A DNA stretch of 35,480 nt from Chitinophagales bacterium (lineage in GTDB: Bacteria; Bacteroidota; Bacteroidia; Chitinophagales; Chitinophagaceae), in the NCBI GenBank assembly GCA_013298665.1, contig JAAFIK010000052.1, forward strand, positions 1 to 35,480. The letters run 5' to 3'. The notes beneath the pieces are model-generated. The model was not told the origin of the DNA. It ran no database searches and saw only the letters and a list, made by a program, of their open reading frames with translations. Every line of letters begins with the position of its first letter. Position 1 is the first letter of the stretch. The translations under genes were made by a program, and so were the position numbers. This document shows, piece after piece, positions 27,318 to 35,480 of the stretch.

Positions 27318-30300
27318 ATGCAGCAGTTACTAAAGGAAATAGGAGACCATAACATCCTGCTGGAGGTGGTGGACGGGGAATTAAAAATATTCACCAGGGA
27401 ATCCTGTGTGGATCCGGGTATCATCAGGCAGATCAAGCAGCATAAAGGCGCGCTTATACAATTTCTGATCAATAATGATCAGGAAAAATTCAGGGCAAAC
27501 TATCAGGCAACGATACCTTCAGTACGGCCACAACAGGACTATAGCTTATCACCTTCACAAAAAAGGGTTTGGGTGTTGAATCAGCTTGATGAAAGAGGGA
27601 ACATGTTTAATATGCCTGGGGTATACAGATTTGAAGGTAACCTGGATTACCCTTGTTTTGAGGCTTCCTTTGCACTGTTGATTAAACGGCACGAAATTTT
27701 ACGGACGATTTTCAGGGAAAATGAAACCGGCGAAATACGCCAGCAAATACTCGATCCCGGAGAGGCATTATTCAGTATCGGGTATGCAGATTTTTCCGGA
27801 GATGCCGCCGGGGAAGAAGCGCTTAAAACACAGGTTCAGGAATCGTTGTCCGCGCCCTTTGATCTGGCCACAGGGCCATTGATACGGATAAGCTTGCTCA
27901 AGACGGCTGAACAGCAGTGGATATGCTGCCTTGTTATGCATCATATTATATCTGATGCATGGTCGGTAAGCATACTTGTATCTGAATTGATGCAGTTCTA
28001 TAAAGCAGCAAAAAGTGGAGAATCCTTAGCGCCGGCACCATTGAAGGTACAGTATAAGGATTATGCAGAATGGAAGCTGGCGGCAATCGGGGATGGATTG
28101 CTTCAGGAGCAGGAAGACTATTGGATGAAACAGCTCTCGGGTGAGTTGCCGGTACTGGATTTTGCAGGAGACCATATCCGGCCAGCCATCAGAACCAGTA
28201 ACGGATCAGAGGTCGTTAAACTGCTGGACGGAAAGCTTATTAATGAGCTGCGGGTATTCGTACAGCAGCATGGCTGCACGTTATTTATGGGTCTGCTTGC
28301 TGCGGTCAACGCCTTGTTGTACCGTTACACACGCCAGGAAGATATTATTATCGGTACACCTGTGGCAGGGCGCGAACATGCCGATCTGGAAATGCTGATA
28401 GGTTTTTTTGTAAATACGCTTGCATTACGCACACATGTAAAAGGATCAGATGACTTTGCCGAATTACTTGATCATACACGGCAGCTTACCCTGGATGCCT
28501 TTGCGAATCAATCCTATCCGTTTGACGTTCTTATAGACAAACTTTCGTTGCAACGCGATACCAGCAGAAATGCACTGTTTGATGTATTGGTAACACTTCA
28601 GCGAGGCACAGCCCGGCGACAAGAAATATTGAATGGCGCGGATGGGTTGATTATCTCTGAAGAAGATAGTGTTGCCAGCGGGCAGAGCAGATTCGATCTG
28701 ATGTTCAGCTTTTTTGAAGAAGAGAATGATCTCAGGCTTATACTCGAATACAATAGTGATATTTATTCGGCACGTACGGCAAAAGCAATGGCAAATCATT
28801 TTGAAAGACTGCTTGCCGGCGCTATAAAAACTCCGCTTACGGCTATTGAAGAGCTTGATTATCTTGGTGTTGACGAGAAGGAAGAATTGCTGCGGGCCTT
28901 TACCGGGGTAGAAAACAATGTGAAGGCTGACAAAACGATCATATCTCTTTTTGAAGAAACGGTAAATGTAAATCCCGATAAAACAGCACTAATTTCCGGC
29001 GCAGTGGAGATGACATATGGCGAGCTCAATGCAAAGGCAAACCGGTTTGCTCAGTTTCTGAAAGCGCGATACCAATTACAGCAAGGTGAGTTTGCGGGCA
29101 TAAAACTGAGCCGGAGTGAATGGATTATCATTTCAATACTCGGCATATTAAAGTCGGGCGGGGTATATGTACCTTTTGATCCCGATTATCCAAAGGACAG
29201 GGTTTTATTTATGCTTGAAGATTGCAAGTGTAAGGTACTTATCACAGAGGATGAAGTGGCAGTATTCCGTCATGAAGAAGCGCAATATGGGGAAGAAAAT
29301 CTGCTGAATGCTGCCAGTCCTGATGATCTGGCATATATTATGTACACATCCGGTTCAACAGGAACGCCGAAAGGTGCTATGATTGTGCAGAAAAGTGTTG
29401 TACGGCTGGTCAGGTTGGCCAACTACGTATCCCTCAGCGAAAGCGATATATTGCTTTCCACCGGTGCGGTTTCATTTGACGCGACAACTTTTGAATATTG
29501 GGGGATGCTGTTAAATGGTGGTACGCTTGTGTTGTGCAGTACTGAAGAACTGCTTGATCCTGTATTACTTGGTCAGGTGATCCGGAGTAACCATGTAAAC
29601 ATAATGTGGTTTACTGCGGGATGGTTTAACCAGCTTGTTGACAATAATATTGAGCTATTCAGCGGATTAAAAACAATCCTTGCGGGTGGTGATAAACTTT
29701 CTCCCTATCATATTCAACGCTTGCTGCAGCATTATCCAGACACCAACATTATCAATGGGTATGGCCCTACGGAGAATACTACATTCTCGCTTACCTGTGA
29801 TGTAACAAAAGAGATGACAGTTATTCCAGTTGGAAAACCAATTAACAACAGTACGGCATACATACTTGATAATCTGCAGACGCTTGTACCCATTGGTATA
29901 ACCGGAGAAATTTGTGTAGGTGGCGATGGTGTGGCCCTGGGCTACCTTAATCAGCCCGGGTTGACAAATGAAAAGTTTATTCCCGATCCGTTTGTACCGG
30001 GTGGTCGGATGTACAGAACAGGAGATATTGGCCGGTGGCTGGCTGACGGCAATATCGAATTTCGCGGCAGGATGGATGATCAGGTAAAAATTCGGGGCTA
30101 CCGGATAGAACCGGGCGAAATCGAACACGCATTGCTGCAATACCCGGGTATCGAACAGGCCGTCGTTGCAGCGATAAGCACCGGTCAGCCGGGCGAAAAA
30201 GAACTTATCGGTTATGTTGTGGGAAAAAATGATATTTCCACCGGTGCAATACGCTCATTCCTGGCCAGGTTAATGCCTGTATATATGGTTCCTGATTGTA

Positions 30301-33300
30301 TTATAGTTCTTGATTCGCTTCCATTGTCGCCTAATGGTAAGGTTGATAAAAGAAGGCTGCCTCACCCTTCGGGTGCAGGTTCAGATGCATCGGTTGGCTA
30401 TGTTGCGCCTGGAAACCAAACGGAAGAAAAACTTGTACGCATATGGGAGGAAGTTTTAGGCCGGGATAATATTGGTATTCTGGATAATTTTTTCGATTTA
30501 GGTGGACATAGTTTAAAGGCAGGGCGCCTTGCTGGTGAGATACATAAGGTTTTTGATGTAAAACTATCTGTGAAAGCAGTATTCAGCAATGCAGTATTGA
30601 AAGATCAGGCATTGTCTATTATTCAGGCAAAGAAGACTGTTTACCAGGCCATCGAACGATGTCCGTTGGCACAGGATTATCCTTTATCCCCGGCACAATA
30701 CCGGTTATGGGTATTGAGTCAGTTTGATGCAGGCAATACCGCATATAATGTGCCGGGAGCCTATATATTTGAAGGTGCGCTTGATCCTGAGGCACTTAAC
30801 GGTGCCTTGCTTGCTCTTATAAGGCGGCACGAAAGTCTGCGTACGGTATTCGCTGAAAATGCGGCCGGCGAAATCAGGCAATTCATACGTGAACCTGAGG
30901 CATCAGGCTTCAGTATTGCTACAGGAGATTTGCAACATGAACAGGATCAGGATAACCGCGTACAGGCACTTGTTCAGGAAGCATTTATCTCTCCCTTTAA
31001 TCTTGAAGAAGGCCCTTTGGTAAGAGCAGGTTTGTACCGCCTTGGAGCCGAAAGATGGTTATTCATCTATGTGATGCACCATATCATAAGCGATGGCTGG
31101 TCTATGGATATACTGATCAGAGAACTTTTTATTTTTTATAATGCGCGCACAGAAGGAAAGCAAGCAATACTCCCTGATCTGCGGATCCAGCTTAAGGATT
31201 ACGCTGCCTGGAAAAATCTGCAGCACAATAACAGATCCGATGATCTACACCGAACTTATTGGCTTGACCAGTTTAAAGGACAAATACCAATCCTGGATAT
31301 GCCAACAGACAGATCACGACCGGTAAACGGGAATAATTCCGGGGGGGTCATAAGAAGGGTTATTAATATTGATTTTGCAGAAAAAATTCAGGCTATTGCA
31401 CAGGACCGTGAGGTAACCACGTTTATGGGCTTATTTGCACTTGTTAATGTATTACTTTACCATTATACCCGTCAGGAAGATATTGTGATCGGTACACCGG
31501 TGGCAGGAAGAGAGCATGCAGACCTTGAGAACCTGGCAGGGTTTTGTGTAAACACTTTAGCCTTGCGAACAATTTTCAGCGGCGCAGATTCGTTCGGGGT
31601 ATTACTGAAAAACGTAAAACACCTGTCGTTAAATGCATTTGAACACCAGGGCTATGCCTTCGATGAGTTGGTTGATGAACTTGGAATTCAGCGTACAGTA
31701 AACAGAAATCCATTATTCGATGTAATGTTGGTATTACAGAACACAACCCAAAAAGAACAACAGGAACCAGCCGGGATACGCGGACTCAGTATGTATGAAT
31801 ACACCACACCGGTATCACTTATTTCAAAGTTTGATCTCCTTTTCGATTTCACTGAGGCAGAGCATGGTATCCGCATGATTATCCAGTACAACAACGACCT
31901 TTATGACCGGGAGACGATCAGCCGAATGGCCGATCATTTTGAACAGTTGTCAAATGCGGTTATTGAAAACCCTGTTCTGCCTATCCGTTTCCTCGATATC
32001 ATTGGTGCAAAGGAAAAAAAGGCTTTGCTGGAAACATTCAACAACACCGTACAAGCGTATCCCGCAGATAAAACCATAATTGCATTATTTGAGCACCAGG
32101 TCATACAAACCCCGGATGCCATAGCATTGGTTGCTGCAGGAAATGAATTTACCTATCAGGAGTTGAATAACCGGGCAAACCGGCTTGGTAATTTCTTGAG
32201 AAAAAAATACCACATTATACCCGATGATCGTATTGGCATAAAGCTGGAACGAAATGAGTGGCTCATCGTTGCAATACTGGGTGTGCTGAAATCGGGCGCG
32301 GCTTATGTTTCATTAGATCCGGAATATCCCCGCGATAGAATTTCTTTTATGCTTAGTGACAGTGGCTGTAAAGCACTTGTTGATGAGCGATTCATAGCGG
32401 AGCTCTTCGGGTCAGCTCCGTTTCCTCACGAAGACAACCCCAACCCCGTTAATACTCCCCGCGATCTGCATTGCATCATCTATACCTCCGGATCTACGGG
32501 AAACCCCAAGGGTTGTATGCTTGAACATATTGGTGTAGTTAATCAGGTATATAGTAAAATCAAATTGCTGGGTCTTAAGAAGGAAGAAGTTATTTGTCAT
32601 AATTCACATTTATACTTTGTGGGAGGAATCTGGCAGTTGTGGAGCCCTTTTGTACTTGGGGGTAAGGTCATTTTATGTAGTGATGACGAATTAAAGAATA
32701 TTGATGCTTTTCTGGCTAGGGCCCGGGAGTCCCGTACAAATGTAATTGAGCTTATACCGTCGCAACTTAATGAATACCTTGCCTATGAATCAGGAACAAC
32801 ATTTCCAGGGATCGAAAAGCTTGTCCTGACAGGTGAAAAGCTCAATGCGCATTTTGTACACAAATGTTATTCCGGTAATCCGGGGCTTACCATATTCAAC
32901 GGGTATGGCCAAACCGAATTTTCAAATGATACCACGAGTTATGAAATTCCGAGAATACTTCCCAGTAGTAATGTACCTGTGGGTAACCCAATACAGAATA
33001 CACAAATCTATATCCTCTCGCCTGATCAGACTTTATGCCCGATAGGCGTTATCGGGGAAATTTGTACGAGTGGGGACGGTTTGTCGCGCGGGTATATCAA
33101 TCAACCTGAATTGACTGCGGAAAAATATGTGGCTAACCCTTTTTTACCAGGGTTGAGAATGTTCAGAACCGGTGATATGGGGAGGTGGCTACCTGATGGA
33201 AAGATTGAGATGACCGGTCGGAAAGATGATCTTGTGAAGATCAGAGGGTTCCGTATAGAGTTGTGGGAGATTGAGAATGCTTTGTTGCAATACCAGGATA

Positions 33301-33848
33301 TTAGTGAGGTTGCATTACTGGCTCTTGATAACGAAGAGGGGAAAGAAAAATTTTTAGCAGCTTTTATTGTAGGTAAAAGGTCGTTGAATGCAGCAGGAAT
33401 AAGAGGATATCTTCTCGAAAGAATACCTGCGTATATGCTGCCCGTGAAGTATGTTCAACTGGAGAGGTTTCCGCTGTTATCAAATGGAAAAGTCAATAAG
33501 AAAGCGCTTCCGGAGCTCATACACCTGGCGATGAATACTGCTGTAGCATATGTGGCTCCGGGAAACAGCATAGAGGAAAAGCTGGTGACTATATGGCAGG
33601 AAATACTGGGAAAAGATACAATAGGCATCAATGATAATTTTTTTGAGTTGGGGGGACATAGTTTAAAAGCGACGACCATGCTTACCAGGATAAAGCAACA
33701 TTTTAATATAAGCATGAACCTCAAAGAAGTTTTTCAGTTACAGGATATCCATACGCTGGGGAAAGAAATACAAAAACGGATATGGGCTGAACGTTCGGCA
33801 GAACGTGAACCTGCCGGAGGCCGGATACGGGAGAAAATAAAAATCTAA
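27318..33848 (+). CDS. NRPS2: docking-(C-A-T)x2 synthetase, predicted Val then a non-standard substrate
   Basis: The 2176-residue enzyme has a TubC-type docking domain (1-55, NILLEVVDGELKIF). Condensation domains start near 75 and 1121, adenylation cores YTSGSTG are at 676 and 1722, and carrier serines are Ser1065 and Ser2115 (GGHS). The first C domain reads HHIISDA (208-214) where HHxxxDG is usual; the second is normal (HHIISDG at 1254). A1 gives the code DAFWLGGTFK, close to Val codes. A2 is unusual: Val1768 replaces the Asp that pairs with the alpha-amino group (code about VGWEVTGNDK), core A5 reads GYGQTE, and A8 ends IELWEIE instead of IELGEIE. The catalytic Lys in NGKVNKK is kept, so it may still be active on a substrate without a normal alpha-amine. 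The C-terminal tail is basic (RIREKIKI). There is no thioesterase or epimerase. NRPS3 begins 131 bp downstream. Confidence 0.97.
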   Translation: MQQLLKEIGDHNILLEVVDGELKIFTRESCVDPGIIRQIKQHKGALIQFLINNDQEKFRANYQATIPSVRPQQDYSLSPSQKRVWVLNQLDERGNMFNMPGVYRFEGNLDYPCFEASFALLIKRHEILRTIFRENETGEIRQQILDPGEALFSIGYADFSGDAAGEEALKTQVQESLSAPFDLATGPLIRISLLKTAEQQWICCLVMHHIISDAWSVSILVSELMQFYKAAKSGESLAPAPLKVQYKDYAEWKLAAIGDGLLQEQEDYWMKQLSGELPVLDFAGDHIRPAIRTSNGSEVVKLLDGKLINELRVFVQQHGCTLFMGLLAAVNALLYRYTRQEDIIIGTPVAGREHADLEMLIGFFVNTLALRTHVKGSDDFAELLDHTRQLTLDAFANQSYPFDVLIDKLSLQRDTSRNALFDVLVTLQRGTARRQEILNGADGLIISEEDSVASGQSRFDLMFSFFEEENDLRLILEYNSDIYSARTAKAMANHFERLLAGAIKTPLTAIEELDYLGVDEKEELLRAFTGVENNVKADKTIISLFEETVNVNPDKTALISGAVEMTYGELNAKANRFAQFLKARYQLQQGEFAGIKLSRSEWIIISILGILKSGGVYVPFDPDYPKDRVLFMLEDCKCKVLITEDEVAVFRHEEAQYGEENLLNAASPDDLAYIMYTSGSTGTPKGAMIVQKSVVRLVRLANYVSLSESDILLSTGAVSFDATTFEYWGMLLNGGTLVLCSTEELLDPVLLGQVIRSNHVNIMWFTAGWFNQLVDNNIELFSGLKTILAGGDKLSPYHIQRLLQHYPDTNIINGYGPTENTTFSLTCDVTKEMTVIPVGKPINNSTAYILDNLQTLVPIGITGEICVGGDGVALGYLNQPGLTNEKFIPDPFVPGGRMYRTGDIGRWLADGNIEFRGRMDDQVKIRGYRIEPGEIEHALLQYPGIEQAVVAAISTGQPGEKELIGYVVGKNDISTGAIRSFLARLMPVYMVPDCIIVLDSLPLSPNGKVDKRRLPHPSGAGSDASVGYVAPGNQTEEKLVRIWEEVLGRDNIGILDNFFDLGGHSLKAGRLAGEIHKVFDVKLSVKAVFSNAVLKDQALSIIQAKKTVYQAIERCPLAQDYPLSPAQYRLWVLSQFDAGNTAYNVPGAYIFEGALDPEALNGALLALIRRHESLRTVFAENAAGEIRQFIREPEASGFSIATGDLQHEQDQDNRVQALVQEAFISPFNLEEGPLVRAGLYRLGAERWLFIYVMHHIISDGWSMDILIRELFIFYNARTEGKQAILPDLRIQLKDYAAWKNLQHNNRSDDLHRTYWLDQFKGQIPILDMPTDRSRPVNGNNSGGVIRRVINIDFAEKIQAIAQDREVTTFMGLFALVNVLLYHYTRQEDIVIGTPVAGREHADLENLAGFCVNTLALRTIFSGADSFGVLLKNVKHLSLNAFEHQGYAFDELVDELGIQRTVNRNPLFDVMLVLQNTTQKEQQEPAGIRGLSMYEYTTPVSLISKFDLLFDFTEAEHGIRMIIQYNNDLYDRETISRMADHFEQLSNAVIENPVLPIRFLDIIGAKEKKALLETFNNTVQAYPADKTIIALFEHQVIQTPDAIALVAAGNEFTYQELNNRANRLGNFLRKKYHIIPDDRIGIKLERNEWLIVAILGVLKSGAAYVSLDPEYPRDRISFMLSDSGCKALVDERFIAELFGSAPFPHEDNPNPVNTPRDLHCIIYTSGSTGNPKGCMLEHIGVVNQVYSKIKLLGLKKEEVICHNSHLYFVGGIWQLWSPFVLGGKVILCSDDELKNIDAFLARARESRTNVIELIPSQLNEYLAYESGTTFPGIEKLVLTGEKLNAHFVHKCYSGNPGLTIFNGYGQTEFSNDTTSYEIPRILPSSNVPVGNPIQNTQIYILSPDQTLCPIGVIGEICTSGDGLSRGYINQPELTAEKYVANPFLPGLRMFRTGDMGRWLPDGKIEMTGRKDDLVKIRGFRIELWEIENALLQYQDISEVALLALDNEEGKEKFLAAFIVGKRSLNAAGIRGYLLERIPAYMLPVKYVQLERFPLLSNGKVNKKALPELIHLAMNTAVAYVAPGNSIEEKLVTIWQEILGKDTIGINDNFFELGGHSLKATTMLTRIKQHFNISMNLKEVFQLQDIHTLGKEIQKRIWAERSAEREPAGGRIREKIKI

Positions 33849-33856
33849 AGCACCCG

Positions 33857-33875
33857 CCGGTTTTTTGTTGACCGG
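33857..33875 (+). promoter_or_regulatory. Hairpin after NRPS2
   Basis: CCGGT and ACCGG flank a 9-base T-rich loop, 8 bases after the NRPS2 stop. The right arm begins an ACCGGTAAAG sequence that recurs as ACCGGTAAAAG at 33929-33939, in the same 131-bp gap before NRPS3. The stem is only 5 bp and is not followed by a T-run, so it is more likely an mRNA processing or stability structure than a strong terminator. Confidence 0.25.
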
Positions 33876-33979
33876 TAAAGCCGATAATCAATACGCACAA
33901 AAAATTTTCTGCAATCATTATTCATACCACCGGTAAAAGTCTGCCTGTAAAAGGCCTGACCTGGTAAGCCGGATTTAAA

Positions 33980-35480
33980 ATGCGATTAATGCTGGATAAT
34001 TTAATTCTGATACTGGCGGAAAAAGAGATATTCATCGATGTTGTTGATGGCGAACTCATTGTTGATGCTCCGGAGGGAGCGTTGAATGACTCTCTTATAA
34101 CGGAAATAAGAAACTTCAAGCCTGATCTGGTTGAGTACCTTACTCATTACCGGACAGCGCGAGGCCATGATGCTTATGGTGGTATTATTCCTGTCGGAAA
34201 GGAAACCTGTTACCCACTTTCGTCATCACAAAAACGTTTATGGACATCAAGCCAGTTTGAGTCGGCGAATATAACTTTTAACATACCAGTGAGTTTCGTG
34301 TTTGAAGGCAATCTGGATATTGTAGCCCTCAATTCAGCCTTTAATATGCTTGTCGATCGGCATGAGAGCCTTCGAACAACTTTTCAGGAGGATGAGCATG
34401 GGGCCATTATGCAATTTATTCATGAAAAAGGTATTGATGGGTTCGTTATTCATCAAACAGATTTGCGGAATGTTAATGAGGCTGAAAAAAAAGTAAGAAG
34501 CTTCATCCGGAAAATTACCATAACCCCTTTTGATCTCGCAACCAGTCCCTTATTCAGGGCAGAGTTGTACCAGCTTGCAGACAAGCGCTGGGTGTTCACT
34601 TATGTCATGCATCATATCATAAGCGATGGCTGGTCGATGCAGATTCTGATCAGGGATTTATTAGCACTGTATGAAGCGGCTTGTAGCGGCAAGACTGACC
34701 CGCTTTTGCCATTAAGGATTCAATATAAAGACTATGCAGTGTGGCAGCAAAGCGAGGAAAAACAGGAGCGTTTTACTGAACAACGAAAATACTGGATGAA
34801 TCAGTTTGGCGGACGACTTCCCGTACTCCAGATGCCATTGGACATGCCAAGACCTCAGCAGCAAACACATAATGGTGCAATCGTGGATCAGCACATCAAT
34901 GCACACCTCACGGGAGCCCTGCGTTTAGTAAGCGAAGAAAGAGGAGCAACCTTGTTTATGGGTCTTCTTGCAACGGTATCGATATTACTGTACCGGTATA
35001 CCCACCAGCAGGATATTATTATCGGCAGTCCGATTGCGGGCCGGGGACATGCAGACCTTGAAGACCAGATCGGTTTTTACATTAATACACTTGCTTTCCG
35101 GTGCCGTATGAGCGACAACGATACCTTTACTGATTTACTTGACCGGACGCGCCAGACAACACTTAATGCCTATGAACATCAGGATTATCCCTTCGATCAG
35201 CTGGTGGACGATCTGCAACTTAAAAGAGACCTGAGCCGTAATGTGCTGTTTGACGTGATGATCCTCTTACAAAATTTTGAGACGATTACCAGCAGCGCTC
35301 CTGAAAAAAGAGTAGGCGACATTACGGTAAAAGGGTATGATGGTGCGGAGCATACTGTAAGTAAATATGATCTTACGTTTTACTTTACGGAAGTGGCTGA
35401 CGACATACTGATGAATATTGAGTACAATACGGATCTTTTTTCTCCGGAGACGATCGGGCAGCTGGGTGCGTACTTTGTGC
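33980..35480 (+). CDS. NRPS3, partial (cut by window edge): docking domain and start of first C domain
   Basis: The frame is open from the ATG at 33980 to the right edge (500 codons, no stop), so the gene is incomplete. Residues 1-57 form a third TubC-type docking domain (EKEIFIDVVDGELIV). A condensation domain begins near 76 (YPLSSSQKRLWTSSQFE) with HHIISDG at 211-217 and later GSPIAGRGHADLEDQIGFYINT, DYPFDQLVDDL and a KYDL strand. It has the look of an ordinary elongation C domain. An in-frame ATG at 33989 is an alternative start. The adenylation domain that would follow lies outside the window, so no substrate can be predicted. It continues the NRPS operon, 131 bp after NRPS2. Confidence 0.95.
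   Translation, partial: MRLMLDNLILILAEKEIFIDVVDGELIVDAPEGALNDSLITEIRNFKPDLVEYLTHYRTARGHDAYGGIIPVGKETCYPLSSSQKRLWTSSQFESANITFNIPVSFVFEGNLDIVALNSAFNMLVDRHESLRTTFQEDEHGAIMQFIHEKGIDGFVIHQTDLRNVNEAEKKVRSFIRKITITPFDLATSPLFRAELYQLADKRWVFTYVMHHIISDGWSMQILIRDLLALYEAACSGKTDPLLPLRIQYKDYAVWQQSEEKQERFTEQRKYWMNQFGGRLPVLQMPLDMPRPQQQTHNGAIVDQHINAHLTGALRLVSEERGATLFMGLLATVSILLYRYTHQQDIIIGSPIAGRGHADLEDQIGFYINTLAFRCRMSDNDTFTDLLDRTRQTTLNAYEHQDYPFDQLVDDLQLKRDLSRNVLFDVMILLQNFETITSSAPEKRVGDITVKGYDGAEHTVSKYDLTFYFTEVADDILMNIEYNTDLFSPETIGQLGAYFV

Noticed and set aside
1..35480. Search for CRISPR arrays, tRNA, rRNA and insertion sequences
   Set aside because: Reading both strands by eye I found no regularly spaced identical repeats, no tRNA cloverleaf or rRNA-like block, and no transposase gene or terminal inverted repeats; tool-based scans were not possible.

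Overview
The window looks like chromosomal DNA from a Bacteroidota bacterium, most likely of the Chitinophagaceae type. This rests on gene content rather than a database match: a DUF5916 outer-membrane-type protein, a LytS/LytR-type sensor-regulator pair, M14 peptidase architecture, weak or absent Shine-Dalgarno sequences, and two TAnnTTTG-like -7 boxes. It splits into a housekeeping/accessory left part (1-10811) and a large nonribosomal peptide synthetase (NRPS) locus (11583 to the right edge, where it is cut).

Left part. A small conserved-looking hypothetical gene (61-534, +) converges on a minus-strand operon reading DUF5916 protein (4685-2451), a secreted NTF2/lumazine-binding-like protein (2439-2011) and a membrane-anchored ceramidase-family protein (1949-591). 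Divergent from this operon is a two-component pair: histidine kinase (4910-5974) and LytTR response regulator (5986-6705). Next come fabF on the minus strand (8030-6777) and a secreted M14 zinc carboxypeptidase (8259-10811).

A 771-bp gap (10812-11582) follows. It is AT-rich, with one promoter-like -7 box, a pair of diverged 96-bp repeats that read as a 32-residue repeat on the minus strand, and a hairpin close to the NRPS start.

Right part. The NRPS operon runs on the plus strand. NRPS1 (4231 aa) is docking-(C-A-T)x4, with predicted substrates Ala, Lys-like, Leu, Ala. It is followed almost without gap by a glycosyltransferase-like protein (294 aa, probably DUF6734) and a 673-aa LanC-like protein. 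Then come NRPS2 (2176 aa; docking-(C-A-T)x2; Val and an unassignable substrate) and NRPS3, cut by the window edge inside its first C domain. No epimerase, thioesterase, reductase, MbtH, PPTase or exporter is visible here, so the pathway must continue to the right.

The most interesting element is the pair of RiPP-type genes (GT-like plus LanC-like) placed between two NRPS genes with 12-bp and 5-bp spacings. The LanC-like protein has lost the zinc ligands and catalytic His of true lanthionine cyclases and carries an unrecognised C-terminal region of about 265 residues. The last A domain of NRPS2 lacks the Asp that holds the alpha-amino group. Together these suggest a hybrid assembly line with a non-standard building block or modification, which I have not seen described.
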